Part shown: positions 6,861 through 12,679 of the stretch, piece by piece
Position numbering within the stretch: position 1 is the first letter of the stretch
How the letters are laid out: each line of letters starts with the position of its first letter
Assembly: GCA_018662075.1 (NCBI GenBank)
Contig: JABJGX010000027.1
Coordinates: 1 to 12,679 of the forward strand
Length of the DNA stretch: 12,679 nucleotides
Reading direction: 5' to 3'
Source: Candidatus Peregrinibacteria bacterium
GTDB lineage: Bacteria > Patescibacteriota > Gracilibacteria > Peribacterales > Peribacteraceae
Made by a program: the position numbers and the translations under genes
Notes under the pieces: model-generated
The model's database searches: none
Told to the model about the DNA's origin: nothing
What the model saw: the letters and a program-made list of their open reading frames with translations, nothing else

Positions 6861-8624
6861 ATGCATAGCATGTCCATCACACAGAAAACTATTGCCGCAC
6901 TGTTCATGCTGTCGGCGGCATTGTGGTTACGCAATACTCCCGTGCCTCATATTGGCACGGTGAAGTACAATTTTGATGGTGCTGATGTCATCGAAACTAC
7001 GCACCCTTTCTTTGTAAAAGCGGAACATGAATTTCTCACTGTAGAACTGCCAATGGTTCTCACTCGACTGCAATCGACTACACTTCGCATCAAGCCTGAT
7101 GACTGCCTGGAAGAATTGCATATCAACGACGTACTGGTAGAACATCCTCTTATCCCTTTTTGTGACTACACTCATCCAGGGAAAGAAATAAACTTAGCAG
7201 GCTTCCTAAAACCAGGACTGAACATATGGCGTATGCGTATTCGCGATACTGGTGGAGATACCGGCGTTATGATCGCTCCTGCTCTGCGTGGCTGGGTTCC
7301 GATCATCGACTTCTCTATCGTTTTAGTTGTTGTGCTTTACATTGCATCTCTTCGCTCCGCGATTCCTCTGCTACAAAAGATGAAGTCCATGTTTCCACTT
7401 CTTCTTGGAGGTATTGCCGTGCGTATCACCTATGTCCTTGCAACAGGGTACTTCTTGCGTGGACATGATACCGATGCCCATATCGACTATATCGACTATA
7501 TTGTTCAGAACGGTTCACTTCCAGCCCCCCATGCTGGATGGGAATTCCACCAGGCACCTCTTTATTATATTCTTTCTGCCATCGTTCATATCGTAAGTGA
7601 TGCTTTGGGCATCGCCAGCGAGAGCCTCTATACCATCGTCCAAATGGAATCACTTCTTGCTTCTATTGGTATTGCGGTTCTGGGATGCATTATTGCGTTA
7701 ATGCTCTTTCCAAAGACTGCACAAGAACGGAGTCGATATGTCTTTGCAGCAATCCTCATCTGCTCCCCTGCTCTTATTCTCCTTTCTTCGCGCATTACCA
7801 ATAACGGACTCTATGCGTTCGTTGGCATGCTGACACTCTGGCAAATGCTTCGATGGTGGAAAAGCGACACTGTAAAAGATTGGTATATTTTATGTGCATT
7901 ACTGGCTATTACGGCACTTATAAAGGTGAGTGGACTAGCCCTTGTTGGTGCTGCAGGAACTGCTTGGATTCTACGTCACGGCCGATACAAAGACATGTGG
8001 CGTTTTGCCATTATTGGAGGAATTCTATTCTCACTTATTTTTAGCTGGTTCCCTCTATCCAGACTGGAGCATGCTGAAGATGCAAATAAATTGGTAAAAA
8101 TGGGAAATGTCGGAATGCACTCCGGTCTAACACTCGACAATACTCTGGAGAACTTCTCTACCTTTAGCCCGCTGGGAGTTCTGGATAAACCCTATAATAA
8201 CCCATGGAGCGATGAACATCGTCGGCAATACTTCTGGGAATATCTGTTCCGGTCTGCCTTCTTTGGTGAGTTCAGCTTTGATGATGAGCTTCGTATTCTT
8301 GCCCAAGGCATTCTTCTTACGGGTATGATTTCATTCCTGTTGTGCATCTGTGGAGTTATTGCATCGTTCTGGAAAAGAGGCCGCTATGACACTCCTCTTC
8401 TTCTTGTAATGGGATTCTTACTCCTTGCGGCGTTCTGTTACCGATACTTTTTCCCGTACTCTGCAAACCAAGACTTTAGACAGTCTGTGCTCCTTCTTGT
8501 GCCCTTTGCATACTTCACAGTTAAAGGATGCGACATACTCAAAAGAAAACTCTGCTACTCTACTGTTCTTCTCTGCTGTTATTGCAGCCTGTTGTTTATC
8601 ATGCTGCTGTTCTGGTATCGATAG
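6861..8624 (+). CDS. GT-C membrane glycosyltransferase with N-terminal extracytoplasmic beta domain
   Basis: A 587-residue protein. One N-terminal membrane helix (about 8-22) is followed by a soluble, beta-rich segment (about 30-140) resembling a small jelly-roll or carbohydrate-binding-like module, with C82 and C101 placed to form a disulfide. From about 147 a polytopic membrane domain begins with roughly ten helices. The first extracytoplasmic loop of that domain has G201-H-D-T-D-A-H207 and H230-Q-A-P-L-Y-Y236, the usual Asp-containing motif and H-x-P-L-Y-Y motif of GT-C enzymes that use lipid-linked sugars. It ends with a Trp-Tyr-Arg tail. The frame is open from 6654, but those 69 residues overlap the divergent GT2 gene antisense and look unlike protein; 6861 fits promoter and membrane anchor. 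Its 3' end overlaps the convergent 8599 gene by 26 bp. Donor and acceptor are unknown; the beta domain may bind the acceptor glycan or protein. Confidence 0.78.
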   Translation: MHSMSITQKTIAALFMLSAALWLRNTPVPHIGTVKYNFDGADVIETTHPFFVKAEHEFLTVELPMVLTRLQSTTLRIKPDDCLEELHINDVLVEHPLIPFCDYTHPGKEINLAGFLKPGLNIWRMRIRDTGGDTGVMIAPALRGWVPIIDFSIVLVVVLYIASLRSAIPLLQKMKSMFPLLLGGIAVRITYVLATGYFLRGHDTDAHIDYIDYIVQNGSLPAPHAGWEFHQAPLYYILSAIVHIVSDALGIASESLYTIVQMESLLASIGIAVLGCIIALMLFPKTAQERSRYVFAAILICSPALILLSSRITNNGLYAFVGMLTLWQMLRWWKSDTVKDWYILCALLAITALIKVSGLALVGAAGTAWILRHGRYKDMWRFAIIGGILFSLIFSWFPLSRLEHAEDANKLVKMGNVGMHSGLTLDNTLENFSTFSPLGVLDKPYNNPWSDEHRRQYFWEYLFRSAFFGEFSFDDELRILAQGILLTGMISFLLCICGVIASFWKRGRYDTPLLLVMGFLLLAAFCYRYFFPYSANQDFRQSVLLLVPFAYFTVKGCDILKRKLCYSTVLLCCYCSLLFIMLLFWYR

Positions 8625-9957
8625 CTTTCCATGTCAGCCTCATCAGCACTGCACTAATGACAAATAGTGGAAGAAGTGAAAGAATACTCTGGAGCCCAAG
8701 AAGAGAGCCGAGGCTTTCGCGTATTTCTCCTGACTGTACCATTGGTATATAGAAGTCCGTCAGTAGCTTTGTTTTTCCTTCTGGGGCAAGTGGCTGTAAT
8801 ACTGTGCCAAGCCCTGTAAGAAGGATAGAAAGAGCAGCGAACACTATGCCAGCCTTCTTAAAGCGATGACATCCAAGTGCTGCTGGAATACATAAAAATG
8901 GTAATACTGATGCAAGGTGACGAGGTCCAAGTGCCCATCCTCCATGCCAATAGCTATAACTGGAAATAAGAACAAGCGATACTATCGGGGTTATCAGCAT
9001 CAGCCAAAATGCAGATGTGCTTTTTTTCCACAAAAAGACAAAACCCGGAATACACAGTAGTAGGAATGGTGACCAGAAGAAGAGCCCTCTGTACTGACTA
9101 CCAAGCAGTTGCCACATCACAGAAATATTTGGTGCAAATTCGATACCAAACAAACCTTTCTGCATACCAGGAAAGTCTGTCACGTATTCATAAGGAATAC
9201 TGAGTATAGATCCTGATATCAACCAGTTGTTTAGCGGAATAAGGAGTAGTGGAAGTACTGAACCACATAGTAGATACATCGCATGCTTGCGGTTTTTGAA
9301 CAAGACAAAGAGTAGAAGTGCCCCTGCACTGAGTGCGCTTGTGTATTCACAAGCAATTGCGAGTCCTAGGCAACCCCCTGCCAAAAGAGAATGTCTTCTG
9401 GATAGTTTGCCAGAATCGAGCAGGCCAACTCCATTGTCTATAGCCCATAAGGCTATAATAATCAGAGAGGCAGTAGCTGTGTGTGAAAAGAGCATTACTG
9501 CATAGGTGTAGATTAATGTCCCTAAATACACCGCAAAGATGCTCACTAAAGCAGTACGAGATGATGTGTATTTCTTGAGTAACTGAAAGAGGAACAGCGC
9601 AGAGAGAGCGGCGAGTAAGCCAACGGAAAACACTGTGGTAAACCACTCTGATATTTTCCAGCCAAGTTCACTACTACTATCGATGGATAATGCCCCAAGC
9701 ACTGCATACACTGCTGCAAATGCAGGTGCCGCAATAACGACAACCCCTGGTGCCTTTTCACTATAGAAGTGGCCATTCCATTCTATTTTGTCTCCTGTAT
9801 TTTCGTGAAAACTATCGATCGCAATTGTTCCTTCTGAAAAGACTGCGTGCAATACGTCGAGCCTTGTCGCTTGGTTGTACCCCCACGGCGGCTGCATATA
9901 GCTGTAGGGCCACAGCAGTGAACAAAGAAGAAGGATAGCAAAAATTCGAGTGCGCAT
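8599..9957 (-). CDS. GT-C-like polytopic membrane protein (YSEKAPG family)
   Basis: A 452-residue protein with a signal-anchor-like first helix (4-20) and about ten further membrane helices. The first extracytoplasmic loop has Y27-N-Q-A-T-R-L-D34, G43-T-I-A-I-D48, a Thr-Gly-Asp-Lys stretch, N61-G-H-F-Y65 and S66-E-K-A-P-G71. Near the C-terminal third are Y-W-H-G-G-W-A-L-G-P-R-H-L and a Leu-Pro-Phe step. I recognise this set (NQ.sR, GT..ID, YSdKaPG, GGW..GPRHL) from a common family of uncharacterised bacterial GT-C-like proteins found near glycan genes; the activity is not established. It ends in TGA with TAA immediately after. A GTG at 9972 would add five residues but overlaps the -10 box, so the ATG at 9957 is preferred. 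It follows the 9979 gene on the same strand with about 20 bp between, yet has its own promoter. Confidence 0.78.
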   Translation of the reverse strand: MRTRIFAILLLCSLLWPYSYMQPPWGYNQATRLDVLHAVFSEGTIAIDSFHENTGDKIEWNGHFYSEKAPGVVVIAAPAFAAVYAVLGALSIDSSSELGWKISEWFTTVFSVGLLAALSALFLFQLLKKYTSSRTALVSIFAVYLGTLIYTYAVMLFSHTATASLIIIALWAIDNGVGLLDSGKLSRRHSLLAGGCLGLAIACEYTSALSAGALLLFVLFKNRKHAMYLLCGSVLPLLLIPLNNWLISGSILSIPYEYVTDFPGMQKGLFGIEFAPNISVMWQLLGSQYRGLFFWSPFLLLCIPGFVFLWKKSTSAFWLMLITPIVSLVLISSYSYWHGGWALGPRHLASVLPFLCIPAALGCHRFKKAGIVFAALSILLTGLGTVLQPLAPEGKTKLLTDFYIPMVQSGEIRESLGSLLGLQSILSLLPLFVISAVLMRLTWKAIDTRTAA

Positions 9958-9969
9958 ACGGGTAGTATA
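9958..9969 (-). promoter_or_regulatory. Leaderless promoter of the 8599-9957 gene
   Basis: On the minus strand TATACT (9969-9964) lies 6 nt before the ATG at 9957 and directly after a TG. The box starts only 9 bp after the stop codon of the upstream gene (9981-9979). No Shine-Dalgarno sequence is present. It suggests that this gene is transcribed separately even though it follows closely on the same strand. Confidence 0.55.
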
Positions 9970-9978
9970 CACCAGCTG

Positions 9979-11307
9979 CTACATATCTCGTGCTGCGTTT
10001 TCTATCTGCTGCTCCCAGTTCCCTTGTTCAAACTGATACGGGACACCGTAGTCCCCTCGTATTTCCTCATGATGGTTTTCAATAAACCCATAAAACGACA
10101 ACATAAATAGTACTTGTGTTGCAATAACGACCAAGATGAATACCTTGAGTACAATTCTCAGTACTGCAGATGCTTTACGCAGTACTTGGAACATCATGAC
10201 CCCGAAACAGATGGGGAGAATTATCATAATAGATGTCCAGTAATGCGGAGGTCCCATCTTGTGCATCGCAATAAGAATAGCTGGAAGCATTACGGCCCAC
10301 AGTGTGAGGAATAACAAAATGAGTAAGGACACTGGATAAGAATCTTTTTTATACCAGAGTGTTTCTCTAAGCATTTTTGACAGTATCCAGAATAGAGCAG
10401 CAACCGCCATACATATATAGAGTCCAAACACGTATGGAGCCCATCCAATGTGATATATCTGTAGGAACGACAGATAACTGGACTCTCCTAGTAAGTATTC
10501 GAAGCCAAGACCTGTACTGGTATTTACCCACCATGTCAGATTGTGAACAATAACTTGGAAGTTTAGTGCCATAAATGACAACGTCTCTGCTGATGAAGAC
10601 GATGCACCTTCATGTCCAAATGCATATGAAAGATATGGCAAAAACAATGCCAAGAATAATGCTGATGCCCGAATAAGGTGAATACGTGTGATGGGTAGCC
10701 TTGCAATATACAACACAACTACAACGGGAATAATGCTAAAGAGCGACAATAAGTGTACCTGCAAAAATAGGGCTAATAACAGTACAAATAGATACAGCTT
10801 CCATGGTTTATACGATCGTATTAAATATTCCAAGCTTACGAGGAAAAGCATTTGGCAAAAGAATACGATGTCTGGATTCCAGATCTTCCGAGAAAAGATG
10901 ACAGCCCACGGCATCGATGCCAGTAGTGCGGTGGAAATAAGAGCGACATCTTTTTTAAATAACCTTCTACAGAAACTGTAAAAGAGCCACAGGGCAATCA
11001 AGTTCAGCCATACAATAAATGCTGTTACGGCAATAGGATTCACCGTTAAGCTCGTGGGAATTGCTAAGATGTATGCAAATGTCGGTGGATGCGGAATAAA
11101 GAAATGATCAATGGCACGAATCTCTCCTAGGGCAAACGGGCGCAAGAATGACTGCACCATAAAGTGGAATTCATCCCCTTTAAACTCCATGAGAGGCAAT
11201 TTAATAATGCGAACTATTACTCCCATAAAAAGAAGGGTCCACAATGACAGCATGAACCAGTCATACTTCTTTTGGAGTCTCCGTAGCTGAAACATAAAAT
11301 TCTGCAT
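9979..11307 (-). CDS. GT-C/PMT-like membrane glycosyltransferase
   Basis: A 442-residue polytopic protein with an Arg/Lys-rich cytoplasmic N-terminus, a first membrane helix (about 16-36) and about ten more. The first extracytoplasmic loop shows F42-K-G-D45-E46-F-H, with the Asp-Glu pair seen in GT39/ArnT-like enzymes, then H73-P-P75 leading into the next helix. F138-S-R140-K-I-W-N-P-D146 corresponds to the conserved Arg...Asp loop of the family. Near the C-terminus E-N-H-H-E-E-I and G-D-Y-G-V-P-Y form an extracytoplasmic tail of a type common in bacterial members of this group. It probably transfers a sugar from a polyprenyl phosphate to a surface glycan, lipid or protein; the specificity cannot be told. 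It lies 25 bp after the 11333 gene on the same strand and just before the 8599-9957 gene. A second ATG four codons in is an alternative start. Confidence 0.8.
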   Translation of the reverse strand: MQNFMFQLRRLQKKYDWFMLSLWTLLFMGVIVRIIKLPLMEFKGDEFHFMVQSFLRPFALGEIRAIDHFFIPHPPTFAYILAIPTSLTVNPIAVTAFIVWLNLIALWLFYSFCRRLFKKDVALISTALLASMPWAVIFSRKIWNPDIVFFCQMLFLVSLEYLIRSYKPWKLYLFVLLLALFLQVHLLSLFSIIPVVVVLYIARLPITRIHLIRASALFLALFLPYLSYAFGHEGASSSSAETLSFMALNFQVIVHNLTWWVNTSTGLGFEYLLGESSYLSFLQIYHIGWAPYVFGLYICMAVAALFWILSKMLRETLWYKKDSYPVSLLILLFLTLWAVMLPAILIAMHKMGPPHYWTSIMIILPICFGVMMFQVLRKASAVLRIVLKVFILVVIATQVLFMLSFYGFIENHHEEIRGDYGVPYQFEQGNWEQQIENAARDM

Positions 11308-11326
11308 ACGGGATAACAGTGTACCA
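11308..11326 (-). promoter_or_regulatory. Probable promoter of the 9979-11307 gene, extended -10
   Basis: On the minus strand TGG (11326-11324) and TACACT (11323-11318) form an extended -10. The gap to the ATG at 11307 is 10 nt, so a leader of only about three bases is predicted. No Shine-Dalgarno sequence is present. Confidence 0.45.
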
Positions 11327-11332
11327 TAGACA

Positions 11333-11755
11333 TTATGCTCTATACCCTGCTATTTCCGCCTCTTTGGCTGTACGAAAATATAATCTGTTCTTTGGTGTAA
11401 TGCGGTTACCACTACTAGAAAAAACTGGGTAATACTTTTTCCCTTTGGATGATGCCACAAACTGCATTCCATCTGGAACGACTACCTCTACTGCATTGTG
11501 TAAAATACTCTGTGCATCTAGGGCAAATATACCACTACTCGTCAGAACAGTTTTTCCTAGTACTACTCTGGCAGAACCAATAGTTTTGCCGTGCAATATA
11601 CCGTTGCGTACTCCATCTATCTGAATAGTTGGCACTAGGGGCCTCGTGTCTTCCTGGAGGGTAAGCGTCAGTTCTGGCGCTGCAAGCATACGCCCAGATA
11701 AGTACCCAGAAGAGAGCGCAAGAGTGAATGCAGGGATGAGTATCATGTTCTTCAT
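11333..11755 (-). CDS. Small exported protein with Cys-less Ada-like C-terminal motif
   Basis: A 140-residue protein. Residues 4-25 form a signal peptide or signal anchor. The middle (about 28-98) looks beta-rich. The C-terminal 40 residues read S103-K-G-K-K-Y-Y-P110, then G-N-R-I-T (116-120), L125-Y-F127 and E-A-E-I-A-G-Y (132-138). This pattern is like the short Ada-type metal-binding fold that I have seen at the C-terminus of small exported proteins, often in Candidate Phyla Radiation genomes, where a Cys normally follows the Tyr-Pro and another may close the end. Here neither Cys is present: the site reads P-V-F-S-S-S. Metal binding is therefore unlikely, though the fold may be kept for protein or DNA contact. 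The parent function is unknown. It is the first gene after the terminator at 11824-11849 and has its own promoter. Confidence 0.72.
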   Translation of the reverse strand: MKNMILIPAFTLALSSGYLSGRMLAAPELTLTLQEDTRPLVPTIQIDGVRNGILHGKTIGSARVVLGKTVLTSSGIFALDAQSILHNAVEVVVPDGMQFVASSKGKKYYPVFSSSGNRITPKNRLYFRTAKEAEIAGYRA

Positions 11756-11768
11756 AGAGACTAGTGTA
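11756..11768 (-). promoter_or_regulatory. Leaderless promoter of the 11333-11755 gene
   Basis: On the minus strand TACACT (11768-11763) lies exactly 7 nt before the ATG at 11755. The spacer AGTCTCT has no Shine-Dalgarno sequence. It lies downstream of the terminator of the preceding genes, as expected for a new transcription unit. Confidence 0.6.
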
Positions 11769-11823
11769 GGTTCTCTTGTACCTCTTGCTACTGATGCAGG
11801 TTTTTACATTATGTATCTATATA

Positions 11824-11849
11824 AAAAGTGGCTCTAATGAGCCACTTTT
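11824..11849 (-). terminator. Intrinsic terminator after the 11873-12277 gene
   Basis: A perfect 11-bp inverted repeat, AAAAGTGGCTC (11824-11834) and GAGCCACTTTT (11839-11849), encloses a 4-nt loop. Read on the minus strand the stem runs into a five-T tract followed by ATAT, 23 bp after the stop codon at 11873. This is the only strong intrinsic terminator in the window. On the plus strand the T tract is shorter and no gene needs it. The rest of the 117-bp gap (11756-11872) holds only the next promoter. Confidence 0.82.
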
Positions 11850-11872
11850 CTAGTTCCAATATAGAAACGAAC

Positions 11873-12277
11873 TTACTCCTCTGTTGCAGCAACAGGTTCT
11901 AGTTGCACTGGTGCAACATCGATTATTATTCCGCGTACCGAGCTATAAAGAATTGCCCTGTCTGGTGTTACTACAAGGTGATCTCCATTAGAGGCTTTTG
12001 CGTAGAATGGGTTCTTTTCACGAAGCAGCTCTATATCGATAATTGTTGCCACTGTTGGCTCGATGTCTGCTGGGATATCGATTAATTTGCGAACTTCATC
12101 AACAATAGACTCTGCAAGTTGTTTATTCTGCTCTTCACCCTGAGACTGATAGTCTTCAAGAACATTGGTAATAGTTGTGAGCTGTGCACTGATTGTTTGC
12201 CTCTTTACTTCAAGAACTCCAACAAGAGCGAGAAGAGCGACAAGCATAACAGCGACAAGAGACGTTCGTTTAGCCAT
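11873..12277 (-). CDS. Small membrane-anchored protein with coiled coil (CPR-type hypothetical)
   Basis: A 134-residue protein. Met-Ala-Lys-Arg is followed by one membrane helix (about 6-24), then a likely coiled coil (about 25-66, rich in Gln, Glu and Leu). A small globular C-terminal domain follows, with N89-P-F-Y-A-K-A-S-N-G-D99, L101-V-V-T-P-D-R-A-I-L-Y111 and I-I-I-D-V-A-P-V (117-124). The NGD...hP.RAILY...IINVAPV pattern is one that I associate with a conserved hypothetical family of Candidate Phyla Radiation bacteria; no function is known to me. The topology suggests a single-pass protein with coiled coil and domain outside the cell. It follows the acidic-repeat gene by 27 bp on the same strand and is followed by the terminator, so the two may share transcripts. 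An AGGAG one base before the ATG is too close to act as a normal ribosome site. Confidence 0.78.
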   Translation of the reverse strand: MAKRTSLVAVMLVALLALVGVLEVKRQTISAQLTTITNVLEDYQSQGEEQNKQLAESIVDEVRKLIDIPADIEPTVATIIDIELLREKNPFYAKASNGDHLVVTPDRAILYSSVRGIIIDVAPVQLEPVAATEE

Positions 12278-12289
12278 GCTCCTATCTTA
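12278..12289 (-). promoter_or_regulatory. Possible leaderless promoter of the 11873-12277 gene
   Basis: On the minus strand TAAGAT (12289-12284) lies 6 nt before the ATG at 12277, directly after a TG. The spacer AGGAGC contains an AGGAG run, but only one base separates it from the ATG, so it cannot position a ribosome in the usual way. The gene may also be read from the upstream acidic-repeat gene. Confidence 0.45.
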
Positions 12290-12304
12290 CATTTTTCTTA
12301 GCTT

Positions 12305-12679
12305 CTATTGCAAGAGGACTTCTCCGGTCCCTGCCTGCCCCTCGTATTCGATGATAGTTTCACCGGTTCCAGTTTCTGGTTCATCTTCCTCAACAACTGT
12401 TTCACCTGTTCCAGTTTCCGGTTCGTCTTCGATGATAGTTTCACCTGTTCCAGTTTCTACCTCGTCTTCGATGATAGTTTCACCTGTTCCAGTTTCTGGT
12501 TCGTCTTCGATGATAGTTTCACCTGTTCCAGTTAACACTTCACCTGTTCCAGTTTCTGTTTCTTCTTCAATAACAGTTTCACCGGTTCCGGTTTCTGGAT
12601 CTTCTTCCTCTTGAACCTCTTCCTCCTCTTGTTCAACAACCTCTTGCTCCTCTTCGTCTTCATCTTCGATGACAACAAT
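12305..12679 (-). CDS. C-terminal end of a highly acidic repeat protein, partial
   Basis: The frame is open from the right edge to a TAG at 12307-12305, giving the last 124 residues of a longer protein; its start lies outside the window. A GTG at 12538 is not the real start, because the same composition and repeat continue upstream in frame. Residues 1-27 of the visible part are mostly Glu, Asp, Gln and Val. Then come 13-residue repeats of the form G-E-T-I-I-E-D-E-P-E-T-G-T, with one short 7-residue unit and one 14-residue unit, ending in a degenerate copy and Gly-Glu-Val-Leu-Leu-Gln. No membrane helix or sorting signal follows. The tail is strongly negative and probably disordered. It may be the end of an exported or surface protein, since the following gene is a membrane protein, but no N-terminal part is visible to test this. 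Confidence 0.75.
   Translation of the reverse strand: MVVIEDEDEEEQEVVEQEEEEVQEEEDPETGTGETVIEEETETGTGEVLTGTGETIIEDEPETGTGETIIEDEVETGTGETIIEDEPETGTGETVVEEDEPETGTGETIIEYEGQAGTGEVLLQ
12323..12598 (-). repeat. In-frame 39-bp tandem repeat (13-residue unit)
   Basis: On the minus strand, units beginning with Gly-Glu start at 12583, 12544 (a 21-bp short unit), 12523, 12484, 12445, 12406 (42 bp, one extra residue) and 12364, with a final stub at 12325. The three units from 12523 to 12407 are nearly identical at the DNA level; outer units are more diverged. All lengths are multiples of three, so gain or loss of units keeps the frame. The Thr-Gly-Thr-Gly-Glu-Thr core is the most constant part, and the Ile-Ile-Glu-Asp-Glu part varies. 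Confidence 0.9.

Noticed and set aside
6800..6934. N-terminal extension of the GT2 gene
   Set aside because: The 45 extra residues precede the canonical GT2 start (Ile-Ser-Val-Ile-Leu-Pro) and would overlap the start of the divergent 6861 gene.
8599..8601. TGA read as glycine, as in Gracilibacteria and Absconditabacteria
   Set aside because: No gene contains an in-frame TGA, and this one TGA sits at a natural C-terminus followed by TAA. The standard code explains every gene.
12279..12283. AGGAG as a Shine-Dalgarno site for the 12277 gene
   Set aside because: Only one base separates it from the ATG, which is too close for normal ribosome placement, and no other gene here has such a site.
12323..12598. 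P-E-T-G in the repeats as an LPXTG sortase signal
   Set aside because: The preceding residue is Glu or Asp and never Leu. The motif recurs many times, and no membrane helix or basic tail follows.
12323..12598. CRISPR array
   Set aside because: The repeats are contiguous with no unique spacers, stay in one reading frame and encode a regular 13-residue unit.
12165..12614. Plus-strand frame with Ser-Pro-Val-Pro-Val repeats, resembling a surface protein
   Set aside because: It is the reverse-strand reading of the acidic 39-bp repeat. The minus-strand frame is open to the window edge, has consistent composition and a neat stop before the next gene. The plus frame also crosses the 5' end of the 11873-12277 gene antisense.

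Overview
The window looks like bacterial chromosome from a small-genome, membrane-rich lineage. My best guess is a member of the Candidate Phyla Radiation (Patescibacteria). This is an inference from three things: compact gene packing, two small exported protein types that I associate with that group (the genes at 11333-11755 and 11873-12277), and an almost complete absence of Shine-Dalgarno sequences. All genes read through with the standard bacterial code, and TAA, TAG and TGA all appear as stops, so there is no sign of the TGA recoding seen in Gracilibacteria and Absconditabacteria. No rRNA, tRNA, CRISPR array, transposon or phage gene was seen.

Layout. 1-551 (minus) is the N-terminal part of a polytopic GT-C-like membrane protein running off the left edge. 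567-1238 (plus) is an exported, very basic orphan protein, divergent from it across only 15 bp. 1239-2549 (minus) is adenylosuccinate lyase (purB), and 2598-4463 (minus) is the membrane AAA+ protease FtsH. From 4556 to 11307 there is a glycosylation block: a PMT-family protein O-mannosyltransferase (plus), a DPM1-like family 2 glycosyltransferase (minus), a GT-C protein with an N-terminal extracytoplasmic beta domain (plus), and two more GT-C membrane proteins (minus). 11333-11755 and 11873-12277 (minus) are two small membrane-anchored or exported proteins separated by a clear intrinsic terminator. 12305-12679 (minus) is the C-terminal end of a very acidic protein with 13-residue Thr/Glu/Gly repeats, running off the right edge.

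How the parts may work together. The GT2 enzyme probably loads a sugar onto a polyprenyl phosphate at the inner face of the membrane. The GT-C proteins would then use such lipid-linked sugars on the outer face to modify proteins or surface glycans. The exported proteins at both ends, especially the Thr-containing repeat protein, are possible acceptors, but that link is speculative.

The most striking non-coding pattern is at the gene starts. Most start codons lie 6-8 nt downstream of a TAnnnT -10 box, often with an upstream TG, and have no ribosome binding site. This predicts leaderless mRNAs as the default here, and it revises several start codons. Gene spacing is extremely tight: one convergent pair abuts with 0 bp, one is 3 bp apart inside a hairpin carrying both stops, and one overlaps by 26 bp.
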